From positions 3,418,001-3,482,000 of the forward strand of contig NZ_LR027880.1 in assembly GCF_900537995.1 (NCBI RefSeq): a stretch of DNA of 64,000 nt, given 5' to 3'. Position numbers and translations under genes: made by a program. Source of the DNA: Roseburia intestinalis L1-82. Lineage in GTDB: Bacteria > Bacillota > Clostridia > Lachnospirales > Lachnospiraceae. Shown one piece after another: positions 16,593 through 25,163 of the stretch. The notes beneath the pieces were generated by a model. The model was not told where the DNA came from. It saw only the letters and a program-made list of their open reading frames with translations, and searched no databases. The number at the start of each line of letters is the position of its first letter. The first letter of the stretch is position 1.

Positions 16593-16688
16593 TCTCTTTT
16601 AACTTCATTTTTTAACCTGTAGAAAAGACATTAGAATTTTTATCAGACAAGACCCTATTTTAAATCTTCTGTTTCATAACATATCTGT

Positions 16689-17528
16689 CTATTCCGTCAG
16701 TTCTCCTATCACTGTGATAAATCTTTGCTCTGTAAGACCGGAACTTTCTATGGTAAATATAACTCCATCTTTTTCAAAAACAGCGACATAACTATACCCG
16801 CCAGTCTGCCCGATCGGATAACATCCCGCTGTGACCGTAATCCCATGCACCAGAGACGTGGCTAAATGTGTATCTGTAAATCTTGTCACGATCCCGGATT
16901 CCGTTGTACGAACTCCGATTTTCAATGTACGTTCTCCACTTTCATCCGAATAGATCAGACTATTATTATCATCCACTGCTTCTCCTGCTTTATCATATCC
17001 AACATGATAAACACCATCCGACAGAATGAATCCATCCGGAATGGAAGTCGGACAGATCTTTGTTCCAAAATATTCTTCCAGCCCTGCTGCATCATAAGAA
17101 ACAATCTGATACGGTTCTGCTACATCATAGGCTATACTTTCCATTTCGCGAATCTCATTAAAGATCAGACCGGTATCCTCTTCTGCTTTTTCCACCCCTG
17201 CCTCATCCGCTGATCCGGCTGCTGTACTTCCATACATACCATCATAATCATTGAAAACCGTATCCACAGAGTTATTTTTGTTTCCTGAATATCCATTCCT
17301 GATCCTTCCATAAAACATTCCTGCACCGATGATCAGCACAAATGCTGTCATACACATCGCCGCCGAAATAGTGATATGCGCAGGCTGTTCCTTCTCTAAA
17401 GGGATTTTTTCTCTTATAACATAAAACATCCGCTTCATCCGTGATTTTGATTTTATCTCAACTTCCGCATCTGAAACATACTTTGGATCAATATGCCCGA
17501 ATGCATCAATCAGATCATCTGCTTTCAC
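16689..17528 (-). CDS. membrane anti-sigma-like protein (DUF4367-type C-terminus)
   Basis: 279 residues, GTG start 3 nt after the sigma factor stop codon, with GAGGTG inside the last sigma codons. Residues 1-50 are a charged cytosolic region (DLIDAFGHIDPKYV), 52-75 one TM (AAMCMTAFVLIIGAGMF), then a linker rich in D, G and S, and an extracytoplasmic beta domain from about 145 (SIPDGFILSDGVYHVGYDK ... GYSYVAVFEKDGVIFTIES), the pattern of DUF4367 domains. The cytosolic part lacks a clear zinc anti-sigma motif. By position it should restrain the ECF sigma factor upstream and pass an envelope signal to it. Confidence 0.7.
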   Translation of the reverse strand: MKADDLIDAFGHIDPKYVSDAEVEIKSKSRMKRMFYVIREKIPLEKEQPAHITISAAMCMTAFVLIIGAGMFYGRIRNGYSGNKNNSVDTVFNDYDGMYGSTAAGSADEAGVEKAEEDTGLIFNEIREMESIAYDVAEPYQIVSYDAAGLEEYFGTKICPTSIPDGFILSDGVYHVGYDKAGEAVDDNNSLIYSDESGERTLKIGVRTTESGIVTRFTDTHLATSLVHGITVTAGCYPIGQTGGYSYVAVFEKDGVIFTIESSGLTEQRFITVIGELTE

Positions 17529-17531
17529 TGC

Positions 17532-18101
17532 TCACACCTCGATTCCTTCCTGAGCAAGACATTTCCGTAAACTTTCCCTTGAACGCATCAGAGACGATTT
17601 TACCTTGCTCTCACTGACGGAGAATCTCTTTGCGATTTCAGCTATACTGTCAAAATACCAGTACCTCCGCACAAAGATCCTGCGGTTTTCTGTCTTCATC
17701 CCAGCCAGAAAACGGTTAATCATCTCCGCAAGTTCCATATTTTCCACATGTAACTCCATATTTTCACCGGAAATACAGTCCTGCATCTCTTCATATATGT
17801 AAGAAATTTCACCCTCTCCACGCTTTTTCGAATGATTTTTCCGGTAGCGGTCTAAGGATAGATTTCTTGTAATCGCTCCTAAAAACGCCTGCAATATCCC
17901 CGGCCGCTCTGTCGGCATGGAATTCCACGCCCGGAACCATGTATCATTCATACACTCTTCACAATCACTTTCATTGTGCAGTACATTCTGTGCTATCTTG
18001 TGACAATATGCTCCGTATTTCTGCTGTGAGCATGTAATTGCCCTCTGATCTCTGACCCAGTATAACTCAATAATCTTTTCATCCTCTAAAAACTGCCCCA
18101 C
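17532..18101 (-). CDS. ECF-type RNA polymerase sigma factor
   Basis: 189 residues. Region 2 shows QKYGAYCHKIAQNVLHNESDCEECMNDTWFRAWNSMP and ITRNLSLDRYRK; region 4 shows FVRRYWYFDSIAEIAKRFSVSESKVKSSLMRSRESLRKCL. The separation and length fit a group 4 (ECF) sigma. The start is GTG, 14 nt from AGGAGG, which is long; a non-standard start closer to the site cannot be excluded. Coupled to the anti-sigma-like gene 3 nt downstream; the lipoprotein serpin lies 48 bp upstream on the same strand, so all three may be one unit. Confidence 0.85.
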   Translation of the reverse strand: MGQFLEDEKIIELYWVRDQRAITCSQQKYGAYCHKIAQNVLHNESDCEECMNDTWFRAWNSMPTERPGILQAFLGAITRNLSLDRYRKNHSKKRGEGEISYIYEEMQDCISGENMELHVENMELAEMINRFLAGMKTENRRIFVRRYWYFDSIAEIAKRFSVSESKVKSSLMRSRESLRKCLAQEGIEV

Positions 18102-18149
18102 GATCCGAATTATATCCTCCTGTAATGTTTATCCTGTTCTGTTATGATT

Positions 18150-19454
18150 TTACAGAGCATCTGCCGCACCAATAAAAACAGGTATCCCATTCTCCCTGTC
18201 TATGATCGCATAGACAAATGGCCTGTCCAGCACAACATTTTCCACTGCCTCCAGACACCCCATTGTTTCCACTTCCACAACTGTTGCCGCCCCGGCCTTT
18301 GTACCAAGTTCATTCACTTCAATCTTTGTCCGGTGCAATACCCGGCTGATATACAGATTATCCCCATTTTTACAATTCCCCATCTGTGAAAAATCTGCTA
18401 ATTTCTCATCAAATGCATCATGCATTCCCATTCTGTCTAAAACTTCCGCTAATTCTTTCTGCGTCTCCGCCTTAAACTTTGGCATACCTGTTTGCACTAT
18501 TGTATCATTTGCCTGAGCAATTGTCTTTAGAAAAGTTTCTCCATTCATCTGACTGATATAATCTCTGATATCCATATTCTCATCCGGAAGCAGTGCAACA
18601 AAGTCAAAGCCTTCTTTATACGGCTTGATAAATCCAACGGCATGCTCTTCCTTCAGAAAAGAATATTCCTCCGAATACATCATTGATACTGTTGAATGAT
18701 TACCATCAATATCATAAAAATCAGCATCATGCACCTGTTCCTTTTCATACGGGTCCTTCCACTCCCCCTCAAATGCCACTGCATTTACAAGATACATAAT
18801 AGCATATGGCGGTATCTGATCCATGATATCTTTGATCATTCCATCCGTGCGCCGGTCGATCCAGCGATTGATATCCTTTGTCGTTTTTTTATCAAAAGCC
18901 GAGGCAAAGATATCTGCCTGATAAAATTCAGCGTTTAACTTCAGAAAATCATCTGCCGGTACAAAGTTCTCATCAGAATCTTTGTACCAGATAGAATTCG
19001 CTGTATATAAATGATTATTTTTTTCCTTTGGCATGGAACTTTGCAGACGCTGCAGCTCCCGATTGAGAAGATCAAGCGAGCAGTCTGCCGTACCGCAAAG
19101 TACACTCTCCATCTGTTCCAAAGTCTCGCCTGATGCTCCGTTTGCAGTCATGGCAAGCGCATTTATCACGGAATATGGTGATATCATTGTATTTTTTCCA
19201 GCTTCATAGCTATTTTGAAAAGCCTTTATTGCAAAATCAGCATAACTGTCCGCAAATATTTTGTCTGATTTTTCATCCGATGGCAGCATCTGAACATTAT
19301 CTCCGGATTTTCCAGTATCTTCTTTCGTTACATTCAATTCCCTTGTCGATCCTGAAAGATGCATGCCTTCTACATTAGAACACGCAGCTGTCCCTGATAA
19401 CAGAATACCAGCTGTTAAAAATAATGCTACTATCTTTTTTGCTCTTTTTTTCAT
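18150..19454 (-). CDS. lipoprotein serpin (serine protease inhibitor)
   Basis: 434 residues from the ATG at 19454 (GGAGGAAGAG upstream). Signal peptide with lipobox GTAAC, acylated Cys25. The serpin fold starts near 75 (FAIKAFQNSYEAGKNTMISP) with NAVAFEGEWKDPYE near 240 and the breach/shutter segments. The hinge before the reactive loop, ELGTKAGAATVV, has small residues at P15-P9 as in inhibitory serpins. Alignment puts P1 at or near the Met of ETMGCLE, though the loop is about three residues longer than in alpha-1-antitrypsin, so P1 could shift to Cys or Leu. DRPFVYAI and PVFIGAA close the fold. Expected to sit on the cell surface and trap elastase- or chymotrypsin-like proteases of host or neighbours. 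Confidence 0.9.
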   Translation of the reverse strand: MKKRAKKIVALFLTAGILLSGTAACSNVEGMHLSGSTRELNVTKEDTGKSGDNVQMLPSDEKSDKIFADSYADFAIKAFQNSYEAGKNTMISPYSVINALAMTANGASGETLEQMESVLCGTADCSLDLLNRELQRLQSSMPKEKNNHLYTANSIWYKDSDENFVPADDFLKLNAEFYQADIFASAFDKKTTKDINRWIDRRTDGMIKDIMDQIPPYAIMYLVNAVAFEGEWKDPYEKEQVHDADFYDIDGNHSTVSMMYSEEYSFLKEEHAVGFIKPYKEGFDFVALLPDENMDIRDYISQMNGETFLKTIAQANDTIVQTGMPKFKAETQKELAEVLDRMGMHDAFDEKLADFSQMGNCKNGDNLYISRVLHRTKIEVNELGTKAGAATVVEVETMGCLEAVENVVLDRPFVYAIIDRENGIPVFIGAADAL

Positions 19455-19505
19455 CTTCTCTTCCTCCATTGTATCTGTTTCCTGTTGTTTCATTGCTCTT
19501 CTATA

Positions 19506-19546
19506 GAAAAAGACGCAAATGGGTAACTGCCCGTTGCGTCTTTTTC
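19506..19546. terminator. intrinsic terminator in the serpin leader
   Basis: GAAAAAGACGCAA (19506-19518) pairs perfectly over 13 bp with TTGCGTCTTTTTC (19534-19546). It can act on either strand because the T-run is part of the stem. It lies about 50 bp upstream of the serpin ATG. Confidence 0.7.
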
Positions 19547-19549
19547 CAA

Positions 19550-19703
19550 TTTTTTCCAGCATAGAATTTGCCTTACTATATTTTCCAGTCCCCATGTAAC
19601 ACATCGCTGTAAGACAATCTAATTCGTCATTTTCTACTGAAATCTTCTTTCTGATCTTTTCCAGCTCTTTCGGTCTCAACATCATTCGCGATAAGTATAT
19701 CAT
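19550..19703 (-). pseudogene. TPR-like coding remnant upstream of the serpin
   Basis: The frame from 19703 encodes a protein-like stretch (MIYLSRMMLRPKELEKIRKK, then DELDCLTAMCYMGTGKYSKA) ending in MLEKIGK just before the terminator at 19506-19546. The pattern resembles one tetratricopeptide repeat. It then reads through the hairpin in frame with the serpin, which is probably accidental. It could be a decayed gene tail or a short leader peptide. Confidence 0.3.
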
Positions 19704-19746
19704 ATTTCACCAGTCGTTTTCCACATAACCGTAAAAAAGTAAAAAA

Positions 19747-19779
19747 CCATATGATACATTTTCTATATGTATCACATGG
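19747..19779 (-). terminator. terminator after the small lipoprotein gene
   Basis: CCATATGATACAT (19747-19759) pairs with ATGTATCACATGG (19767-19779) with one mismatch. On the minus strand it is followed by TTTTTTACTTTTTT. Confidence 0.75.
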
Positions 19780-19780
19780 C

Positions 19781-19828
19781 TTTACTTATTACTTTACTTA
19801 TTACTTTACTTATTACTTTACTTATTGC
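19781..19828. repeat. 12-bp tandem repeat, four copies, at a stop codon
   Basis: TTTACTTATTAC three times, then TTTACTTATTGC. The last copy contains the stop codon of the lipoprotein gene (19824-19822), so the array starts at the gene end and runs into the 3' untranslated region. Read on the coding strand each unit contains an in-frame TAA. Confidence 0.85.
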
Positions 19829-20259
19829 TTTTCAACTGAAACAATTGTTCCCGAAAATGCATCCACTTCTGAAAGTTCCCCGGTATATGTTACTTTTACT
19901 TTATCTCCAACAGAAACATTTTCCAATCCCTGTGGTTTTGCATCAAAACTTAATTCATAGGAAGCACCACTATCATCTGTCACAATAAACATAAAATCTT
20001 TGATCTCGTCCACCGTTCCATTCAGTGTTTTCTCTTCGCCTGTTACCGCTTCAGCTGTATTTTCCGGTACAGATTCAGTCTGTATCTCTGTTTCAGCGTT
20101 ACCCTCTGCACCAGCCTGCTGTTCTTTCTGCATATTATCCTCTGCCTGTACTTCCTGCTGCACTTCATTTCCGGAATCAGCACGATTCGTGCTTCCACAT
20201 GCTGTAAATATGGACATACACATTACCGTTGCTAATACATAAATTGTTTTTTTTCTCAT
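19822..20259 (-). CDS. small lipoprotein with a C-terminal beta domain
   Basis: 145 residues. Lipoprotein signal peptide with lipobox FTAC (Cys21). Residues 25-75 are a Q/E/N-rich, low-complexity linker. Residues 78-145 form a beta-rich domain (LNGTVDEIKDFMFIVTDDSG, then VSVGDKVKVTYTGELSEVD) with an OB-like pattern seen in small surface lipoproteins. ATG has AGGAGG upstream. Function unknown; likely surface-exposed. Its 3' end carries the 12-bp repeat array. An A8T8 palindrome lies in its upstream region near 20347. Confidence 0.75.
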   Translation of the reverse strand: MRKKTIYVLATVMCMSIFTACGSTNRADSGNEVQQEVQAEDNMQKEQQAGAEGNAETEIQTESVPENTAEAVTGEEKTLNGTVDEIKDFMFIVTDDSGASYELSFDAKPQGLENVSVGDKVKVTYTGELSEVDAFSGTIVSVEKQ

Positions 20260-20487
20260 TCTGAATATCCTCCTGCGTGTTCTTATTACTTATCATTTGT
20301 AAGTTTCATTTATTTAGATAAAATAATAGTGAAAAAAGTTTCATAAAAAAAATTTTTTTTCACGTTTCCTCGTTCTGCAGGTTCATCCCAGTCCGTTCCG
20401 CTAAAATGAGAGGCATTCCAATGAAATGACGAATACTGACCTCTCCTGCCCGGAAAATAATAATTTGCTCCGCAGATGCATAATTTT

Positions 20488-21216
20488 TCACTCCATCAGA
20501 ATCTCCTCCACCGTCACAAACGTATACCCCTCTTTTCCCAGTTCATCAATGATCGCAAATGCCGCTTTCACCGAAGATTCCGACGCATCGTGAAGCAGAA
20601 TGATATCATTTTCCCCGACCTTGTCGATCACTCTTTTTGCGATCACCCCGGAATTGTCCGTCGCCCAGTCTTTCGGATCAACGTCCCACAGCACCTCGAT
20701 CATTTTTGTCTCATAATCCAGATTACATTTCCAGCAGCCATACGGTGGTCTTATGTACTCCGGGTATTTCCCGGTGATATCATAGATAGCCGCGTTTGTC
20801 TTATCCACCTGCTCGATCGCCGCCGCATCGGAAAGGTTGCTTAAGTTGACATGTTCGTAAGAGTGTGTGCCGATCAGATGACCGCCGTCAGAGATGTCTT
20901 TTACAATCTCCGGATATTTTTCAACCTCTTTTCCCAGCAAAAAAAACGTGGCATTTACACCACGTTCTTTTAACCCCGTAAGAAGTTCTTCTGTATAATC
21001 CGGATTTGGGCCATCATCAAAAGTGATCGCCACCTTTTTTTCTGCGATATCTTCCAGTGCCGCAAAAGAAACGGTTTCTGCCGCCTTTCCATGATTTCCG
21101 CCCCACTGACAGACTGCTGCCGCGAAAATAACTGCGGCGATCAGAACATCTTTCGGATAACTATGTATTTTTTTATTATGAACCTCTCTCATAAATAAAA
21201 GCAATTTTTCTATCAC
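20488..21216 (-). CDS. exported polysaccharide deacetylase (CE4)
   Basis: 242 residues, GTG start with AGGGGCG upstream (an ATG eight codons later has no site). One N-terminal TM near 22-38 acts as anchor or uncleaved signal. NodB motifs complete: ITFDDGPNPDYT near 64 with the catalytic Asp and metal Asp, THSYEHVNLS near 117, RPPYGCW near 154, DVDPKDWATDN near 179 and ILLHD near 206. Full conservation suggests an active metal-dependent de-N-acetylase of peptidoglycan or another surface glycan (PgdA/PdaA-like). Whether it acts during growth or sporulation cannot be told. Confidence 0.88.
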   Translation of the reverse strand: MIEKLLLFMREVHNKKIHSYPKDVLIAAVIFAAAVCQWGGNHGKAAETVSFAALEDIAEKKVAITFDDGPNPDYTEELLTGLKERGVNATFFLLGKEVEKYPEIVKDISDGGHLIGTHSYEHVNLSNLSDAAAIEQVDKTNAAIYDITGKYPEYIRPPYGCWKCNLDYETKMIEVLWDVDPKDWATDNSGVIAKRVIDKVGENDIILLHDASESSVKAAFAIIDELGKEGYTFVTVEEILME

Positions 21217-21355
21217 AACGCCCCTGAACCGTTTGCTTTTCTCTTATTTGTAATATATGACTGGTGTTGTGGCTTTTATACATACTATTTTCTACCAAAA
21301 AGGCAGTTACCACTTCCTTGATAATCTCTATTCCTGCGCTGTTTTTTGCGCATCT

Positions 21356-21408
21356 CAAGTTTGTGCGTAAGCACAAATCTTGCGTGTGAAAAATCTTATT
21401 TTTCACAC
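21356..21408 (-). terminator. two tandem hairpins after the NatB-like gene
   Basis: GTGTGAAAAAT...ATTTTTCACAC (21384-21408, 11-bp stem) is followed on the minus strand by CAAG-A-TTTGTGC...GCACAAA-CTTG (21356-21382). The first is terminator-like with T-rich stem but little T-run after it. They separate the ABC operon from the deacetylase. Confidence 0.55.
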
Positions 21409-21433
21409 TAACTGCCCCATATCCTGTTCCCAC

Positions 21434-22639
21434 TCAACTATACATAATCTTCTCGCTGTCAAAAATCTTTGCTAACCCGGCCGTCATAACCAGTGCATAC
21501 AAAAGGTTTGCCACGATTGTTACCACAAAATTAACAGGCACAAGATCAAAGGAAAAAATTCCATTCATACACTGTACACTGTTATAAAACGGGATCAGAT
21601 ACCAGTAAACCTCCTTCGGCGCACCATCCCCGAACATCGTCGACACACCGATCAGCATGACGACGATCATCAGAGGCGAAACCATCGTTCCTGCCTCTTT
21701 GACGCTCTTTGCCAGGCCGGACATCAGGGAGATTGCACCGATAATTACCAGAACCGTACTTAAAATGACAAATAACAACAGTACATAATCCGTTCCACTG
21801 TAAACTGCAGCGCTCATCGCACCCGTCATACTGTCATCCTCAAGCGCCGCACCGCCCATCAGATTCGGAAGTGCCAGCATCGTGCCGATAAAGCTGGAAA
21901 CTCCGCCCAAAAGTCCGATGACACTCAGACTTAAGACTTTTCCGACGGCAAGCTCGCTGCGTTTCATCGGTGTGACAAGCAGCGTTGCGATCGTTCCGCG
22001 CTCCTTTTCCCCGACGATGGATTCCGGGGCAACCGCCATACAGCCACTGAATAAAAATGACATCAAAAGCATCGGCAGAAGCATGGAAAAAAGCTGTGCA
22101 GAAGTATCTTTTTCCGTTGCAACATCATATTTCACACCTTCTTCGGCATTGATATCAAACTTATTTGCCAGAGAAGATTCATAATCATCAAAAACCTGAT
22201 ACATCTGATTGTAGATCGTCGACGATTCCGTCGAAACTGAATTATAGTACATGTTGATATCCGGTGCTGCCTGCGTGGTATCTAACGGATCATATGCAGC
22301 GACAGCCGCATCAAAATCCGACTGGAACACCATCAAAAGATCTGCTTCCTCCGCCTCGATCTTTTCTAAGACATCAGACTCTTTTTCTACTGTAATTTCC
22401 GTCACTTCCAGATCAGACTCTGTCTTTAAATAAGAAAACGCCTCCGGCAGATCCACCGTATAGATCTGATATACATAATCCTCCGAAGCGGCAAACTGCT
22501 TCATAATTCCCTGCCCCAGAAGCGTATACAAAATATAGATCATAAGCCCCGGCATTAAAATTGTGGTAAACACCAGTCTCTTATCTCCGAAAAAGCGGGC
22601 AAACTCTTTTTTCATGATTGCAATCATTTTTTTACTCAT
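21434..22639 (-). CDS. natB: ABC-2 type permease, NatB-like
   Basis: 401 residues. One N-terminal TM (VFTTILMPGLMIYILYTLLG), an extracytoplasmic region of about 150 residues, then five to six TMs starting near 190 with the conserved PESIVGEKERGTIATLLVTPMKRSE signature of ABC-2 permeases. Family knowledge: pairs with NatA to export Na+ or other cations, or hydrophobic compounds. Its start overlaps the ATPase stop by 4 bp, so they form one transporter. Substrate is inferred only from the NatAB-like architecture. Confidence 0.85.
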   Translation of the reverse strand: MSKKMIAIMKKEFARFFGDKRLVFTTILMPGLMIYILYTLLGQGIMKQFAASEDYVYQIYTVDLPEAFSYLKTESDLEVTEITVEKESDVLEKIEAEEADLLMVFQSDFDAAVAAYDPLDTTQAAPDINMYYNSVSTESSTIYNQMYQVFDDYESSLANKFDINAEEGVKYDVATEKDTSAQLFSMLLPMLLMSFLFSGCMAVAPESIVGEKERGTIATLLVTPMKRSELAVGKVLSLSVIGLLGGVSSFIGTMLALPNLMGGAALEDDSMTGAMSAAVYSGTDYVLLLFVILSTVLVIIGAISLMSGLAKSVKEAGTMVSPLMIVVMLIGVSTMFGDGAPKEVYWYLIPFYNSVQCMNGIFSFDLVPVNFVVTIVANLLYALVMTAGLAKIFDSEKIMYS

Positions 22640-23412
22640 ACTATCTCACCTGCCGTTTCCCGATAGATTTCAAAGAACTTATCCTCAAGTGGCATTTCCG
22701 CCGTCACATGGGAAAGCGTGTCACACAAAACCATTTTTCCGTTGATGATAATGCCGACACGGTCGCAGATCTTTTCGATCAGTGAAAAAATATGTGTTGA
22801 TACAATGATCGTTTTTCCTTCTGCTTTCAATTCCTGCAGAAAATCGGTCACAACCTTCGCCGTGATAACATCAAGTCCGTTTGTCGGCTCATCAAAAATA
22901 ATGATCTGCGGATCATGCACCAGTGAAATGATCAGGGATACTTTTTGTTTCATACCAGTGGAGAGATTTGCAACCTTCACTTCCGCAAACTCATCCACAC
23001 CAAATTTCTGAAACAGGATACGTTTTCTCTCATCCCGCTCTGCCTGATCGACACCGTATAATTCTGAGAAAAAATCAAACAGATAGTTCGGAGTAAAAAA
23101 TTCTTCCAGTTTTAATTCACTCGTCAGAAATCCGATCTTTTTCCGAACACCGTTCGGATCTGTCACAATACTGCTTCCGTCAATCAGAGCATCACCTTTA
23201 TCCGGTTTGATCAGCGTTGCTAACATGCGAAGCGTTGTTGTCTTTCCCGCTCCATTGGGCCCTAATAATCCAAAAACTTCCCCCCTGTAAGTACAAAAGG
23301 AAAGATCATCCACCGCAACCTTAACTTTTTCCGTTGTCTTTTCTAATTTCTGCTGTTTTTTTGACAAGTGAAATGTCTTGGATAATCCACTGACTGTCAA
23401 TAACTCTTCCAT
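22636..23412 (-). CDS. natA: ABC transporter ATP-binding protein, NatA-like
   Basis: 258 residues from the ATG at 23412, preferred over the ATG four codons earlier because GGAGAGG lies 6 nt upstream. Walker A GPNGAGKTTT near 50, signature LSTGMKQKVS near 143, Walker B IIIFDEP near 164, and the H-loop STH. An N-terminal basic stretch (SKKQQKLEKTTEKVK) lengthens the first strand region. Powers the NatB-like permease encoded by the overlapping downstream gene. Confidence 0.9.
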   Translation of the reverse strand: MEELLTVSGLSKTFHLSKKQQKLEKTTEKVKVAVDDLSFCTYRGEVFGLLGPNGAGKTTTLRMLATLIKPDKGDALIDGSSIVTDPNGVRKKIGFLTSELKLEEFFTPNYLFDFFSELYGVDQAERDERKRILFQKFGVDEFAEVKVANLSTGMKQKVSLIISLVHDPQIIIFDEPTNGLDVITAKVVTDFLQELKAEGKTIIVSTHIFSLIEKICDRVGIIINGKMVLCDTLSHVTAEMPLEDKFFEIYRETAGEIV

Positions 23413-23478
23413 AACCCTCTCCATTAAAAATTTCTATATCATGATCGTGATCTACACTCGCTTCGCTCGGCAGTCTTA

Positions 23479-24120
23479 TTATATCGTTCCGTCATCCATA
23501 CTGTCTTCAATATCATCATAGATATCATCGTAAATATGATCATAGATGTCATTATAGCTGCTATAAGATCCAAGTCCTGTAAAAAAAATCAGGATATACA
23601 GAATAATCGATGCTGCAAAACCGATTCCACCTGTGATCAAACCAACGATCGCCATTCCTTTTTTGTTTCCTTTTACAAGCTGTATGATACCAAAAATAAT
23701 CGCAAGAATACCGGTGATCCAGCTGATACAGGTACAGAACAGCAAAACCGTAATGATTCCAAGTACTAACGACGCAATACCAAAGCCTTCACTTTCTGAC
23801 TTATTACTTCCATACCTGCCAGCCGGTTGTCCGTAATTATATTCTGTACTTCCGTTTGACTGTCCATAGTTATAACCTGCACTGTCATTTGACTGTCCGT
23901 AATTATAATTTGTATTGCCGTTTCCATATGACGTATTTGTATAATACGGATTGTCTGTCATAGTCTTTTCTGAATTTACACGCTCTTCATTTCCGGTCAC
24001 AGTCTTCTCTAAATTTACACCTGCTGTACCATCAGTCGTACTTTTCTCCAGGCTGACAGGATTTCCCTGATTTACATTCGGCTCATCATTTCCATAATTC
24101 CAGTTATTTTCTTCACTCAT
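23479..24120 (-). CDS. DUF4190-like membrane protein with NYGQ repeats
   Basis: 213 residues. Residues 1-105 are disordered, rich in N, S, T, Y and G, with three NYGQ(S/P) repeats near 72-98. Two TM segments follow (FGIASLVLGIITVLLFCTC and ITGILAIIFGIIQLVKGNKK, then GLITGGIGFAASIILYIL), the pattern of DUF4190 proteins. The tail is an acidic Y/D repeat (IYDDIYDDIEDSMDD). Function unknown. It follows the GT2-glf genes by 14 bp on the same strand, so it is probably in their operon. Confidence 0.7.
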   Translation of the reverse strand: MSEENNWNYGNDEPNVNQGNPVSLEKSTTDGTAGVNLEKTVTGNEERVNSEKTMTDNPYYTNTSYGNGNTNYNYGQSNDSAGYNYGQSNGSTEYNYGQPAGRYGSNKSESEGFGIASLVLGIITVLLFCTCISWITGILAIIFGIIQLVKGNKKGMAIVGLITGGIGFAASIILYILIFFTGLGSYSSYNDIYDHIYDDIYDDIEDSMDDGTI

Positions 24121-24134
24121 ACTCTCACTACCTC

Positions 24135-25148
24135 TTAATTAAATCCGACCACTTTCTGTGACAGTCGATATGCCGCAACCGAAATCTTTCTGCCTCCCTT
24201 GCCCGGCAGATTCATTGCATTTCCCATAATTCCGGCGCGCAGATGATGGAATAAACGGATGTCGTGATCCTTAATATATTTCCATAGTTCACGTTTTTTC
24301 AGAAGATTTTCCTCAGTGCCGGAGCGGATCAACATAATCGTGGAAATGACCGTGATGATTTCCAGATAATTAAACATGTAATGACGCAGTTTTCGGTTTG
24401 GAATCTTCCAGAGATCAAATTCATCTACCATAATCTTATTTACATTGATCTGCTGGTCGATACGGCTGATCATCACTTTCTCATTGACCGACTGATCTTC
24501 CCTGCCAATAAAGTAACGGTAAAAATCTACATCCATATAATACAGTGTTTTTACACTTGGTAATGGTTTGTACACATAAATATTATCCACATAAAATGTA
24601 TGTTTCGGCAGCTCTAATCCACATTCACGCAGCAGTTTTGTACGATAAATCACAGAATGCATCAAAATGTACTGACCCTTTCTGAAACGTGACACATCAT
24701 TCCAGGTAAAAATCTGATTTTGGGGCAGGTTCGTGTAGTGCATCACTTTTTTATGATGCGCACCTTCTTTTTCATATACATAATTGGCAATAAACATATC
24801 CAGGGTCTGATTGCCGCCGGTCAGCTCACGAAGTTTATCTAAAATCTTCTTATAAGCCTCCTCATCTACCCAGTCATCGCTGTCTACCACTTTAAAATAA
24901 AGTCCTGTCGCATTGCGGATTCCAGCATTGACAGCCTCTCCGTGTCCTCCATTTACCTGATGGATTGCACGGATGATTCCCGGATATTTCTTCTCATAGG
25001 CATCTGCTATGTCACCGGTGCTATCTTTTGACCCATCATCAATGATCAGGATCTCAACATCATCGCCACCCGGCAGCAGGGATTTGATACAGTTTTCCAT
25101 GTAATCCTGTGAATTGTAACACGGGATCGCAAATGTCAGTAATTTCAT
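24135..25148 (-). CDS. glycosyltransferase family 2
   Basis: 337 residues. GT-A fold: TFAIPCYNSQDYMENCIKSL at the start, ILIIDDGSKDSTGDIA near 33, VNGGHGEAVNAGIRNA near 64, and the metal-binding VDSDDWVDEEAY near 88. No TM segment; a basic C-terminal region (GKGGRKISVAAYRLSQK). It lies 15 bp after glf, so the natural prediction is a galactofuranosyl or related transferase acting on a surface glycan. The acceptor is unknown. Confidence 0.85.
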   Translation of the reverse strand: MKLLTFAIPCYNSQDYMENCIKSLLPGGDDVEILIIDDGSKDSTGDIADAYEKKYPGIIRAIHQVNGGHGEAVNAGIRNATGLYFKVVDSDDWVDEEAYKKILDKLRELTGGNQTLDMFIANYVYEKEGAHHKKVMHYTNLPQNQIFTWNDVSRFRKGQYILMHSVIYRTKLLRECGLELPKHTFYVDNIYVYKPLPSVKTLYYMDVDFYRYFIGREDQSVNEKVMISRIDQQINVNKIMVDEFDLWKIPNRKLRHYMFNYLEIITVISTIMLIRSGTEENLLKKRELWKYIKDHDIRLFHHLRAGIMGNAMNLPGKGGRKISVAAYRLSQKVVGFN

Positions 25149-25163
25149 ATATGAATCCTCCGA

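Noticed and set aside
20260..20487. Possible small RNA between the lipoprotein and the deacetylase
   Set aside because: Only an A8T8 palindrome and weak pairing were seen; no promoter-terminator pair.
21176..21433. 85-codon frame between the NatB-like gene and the deacetylase
   Set aside because: It reads through two perfect hairpins and has no ribosome site or family match.
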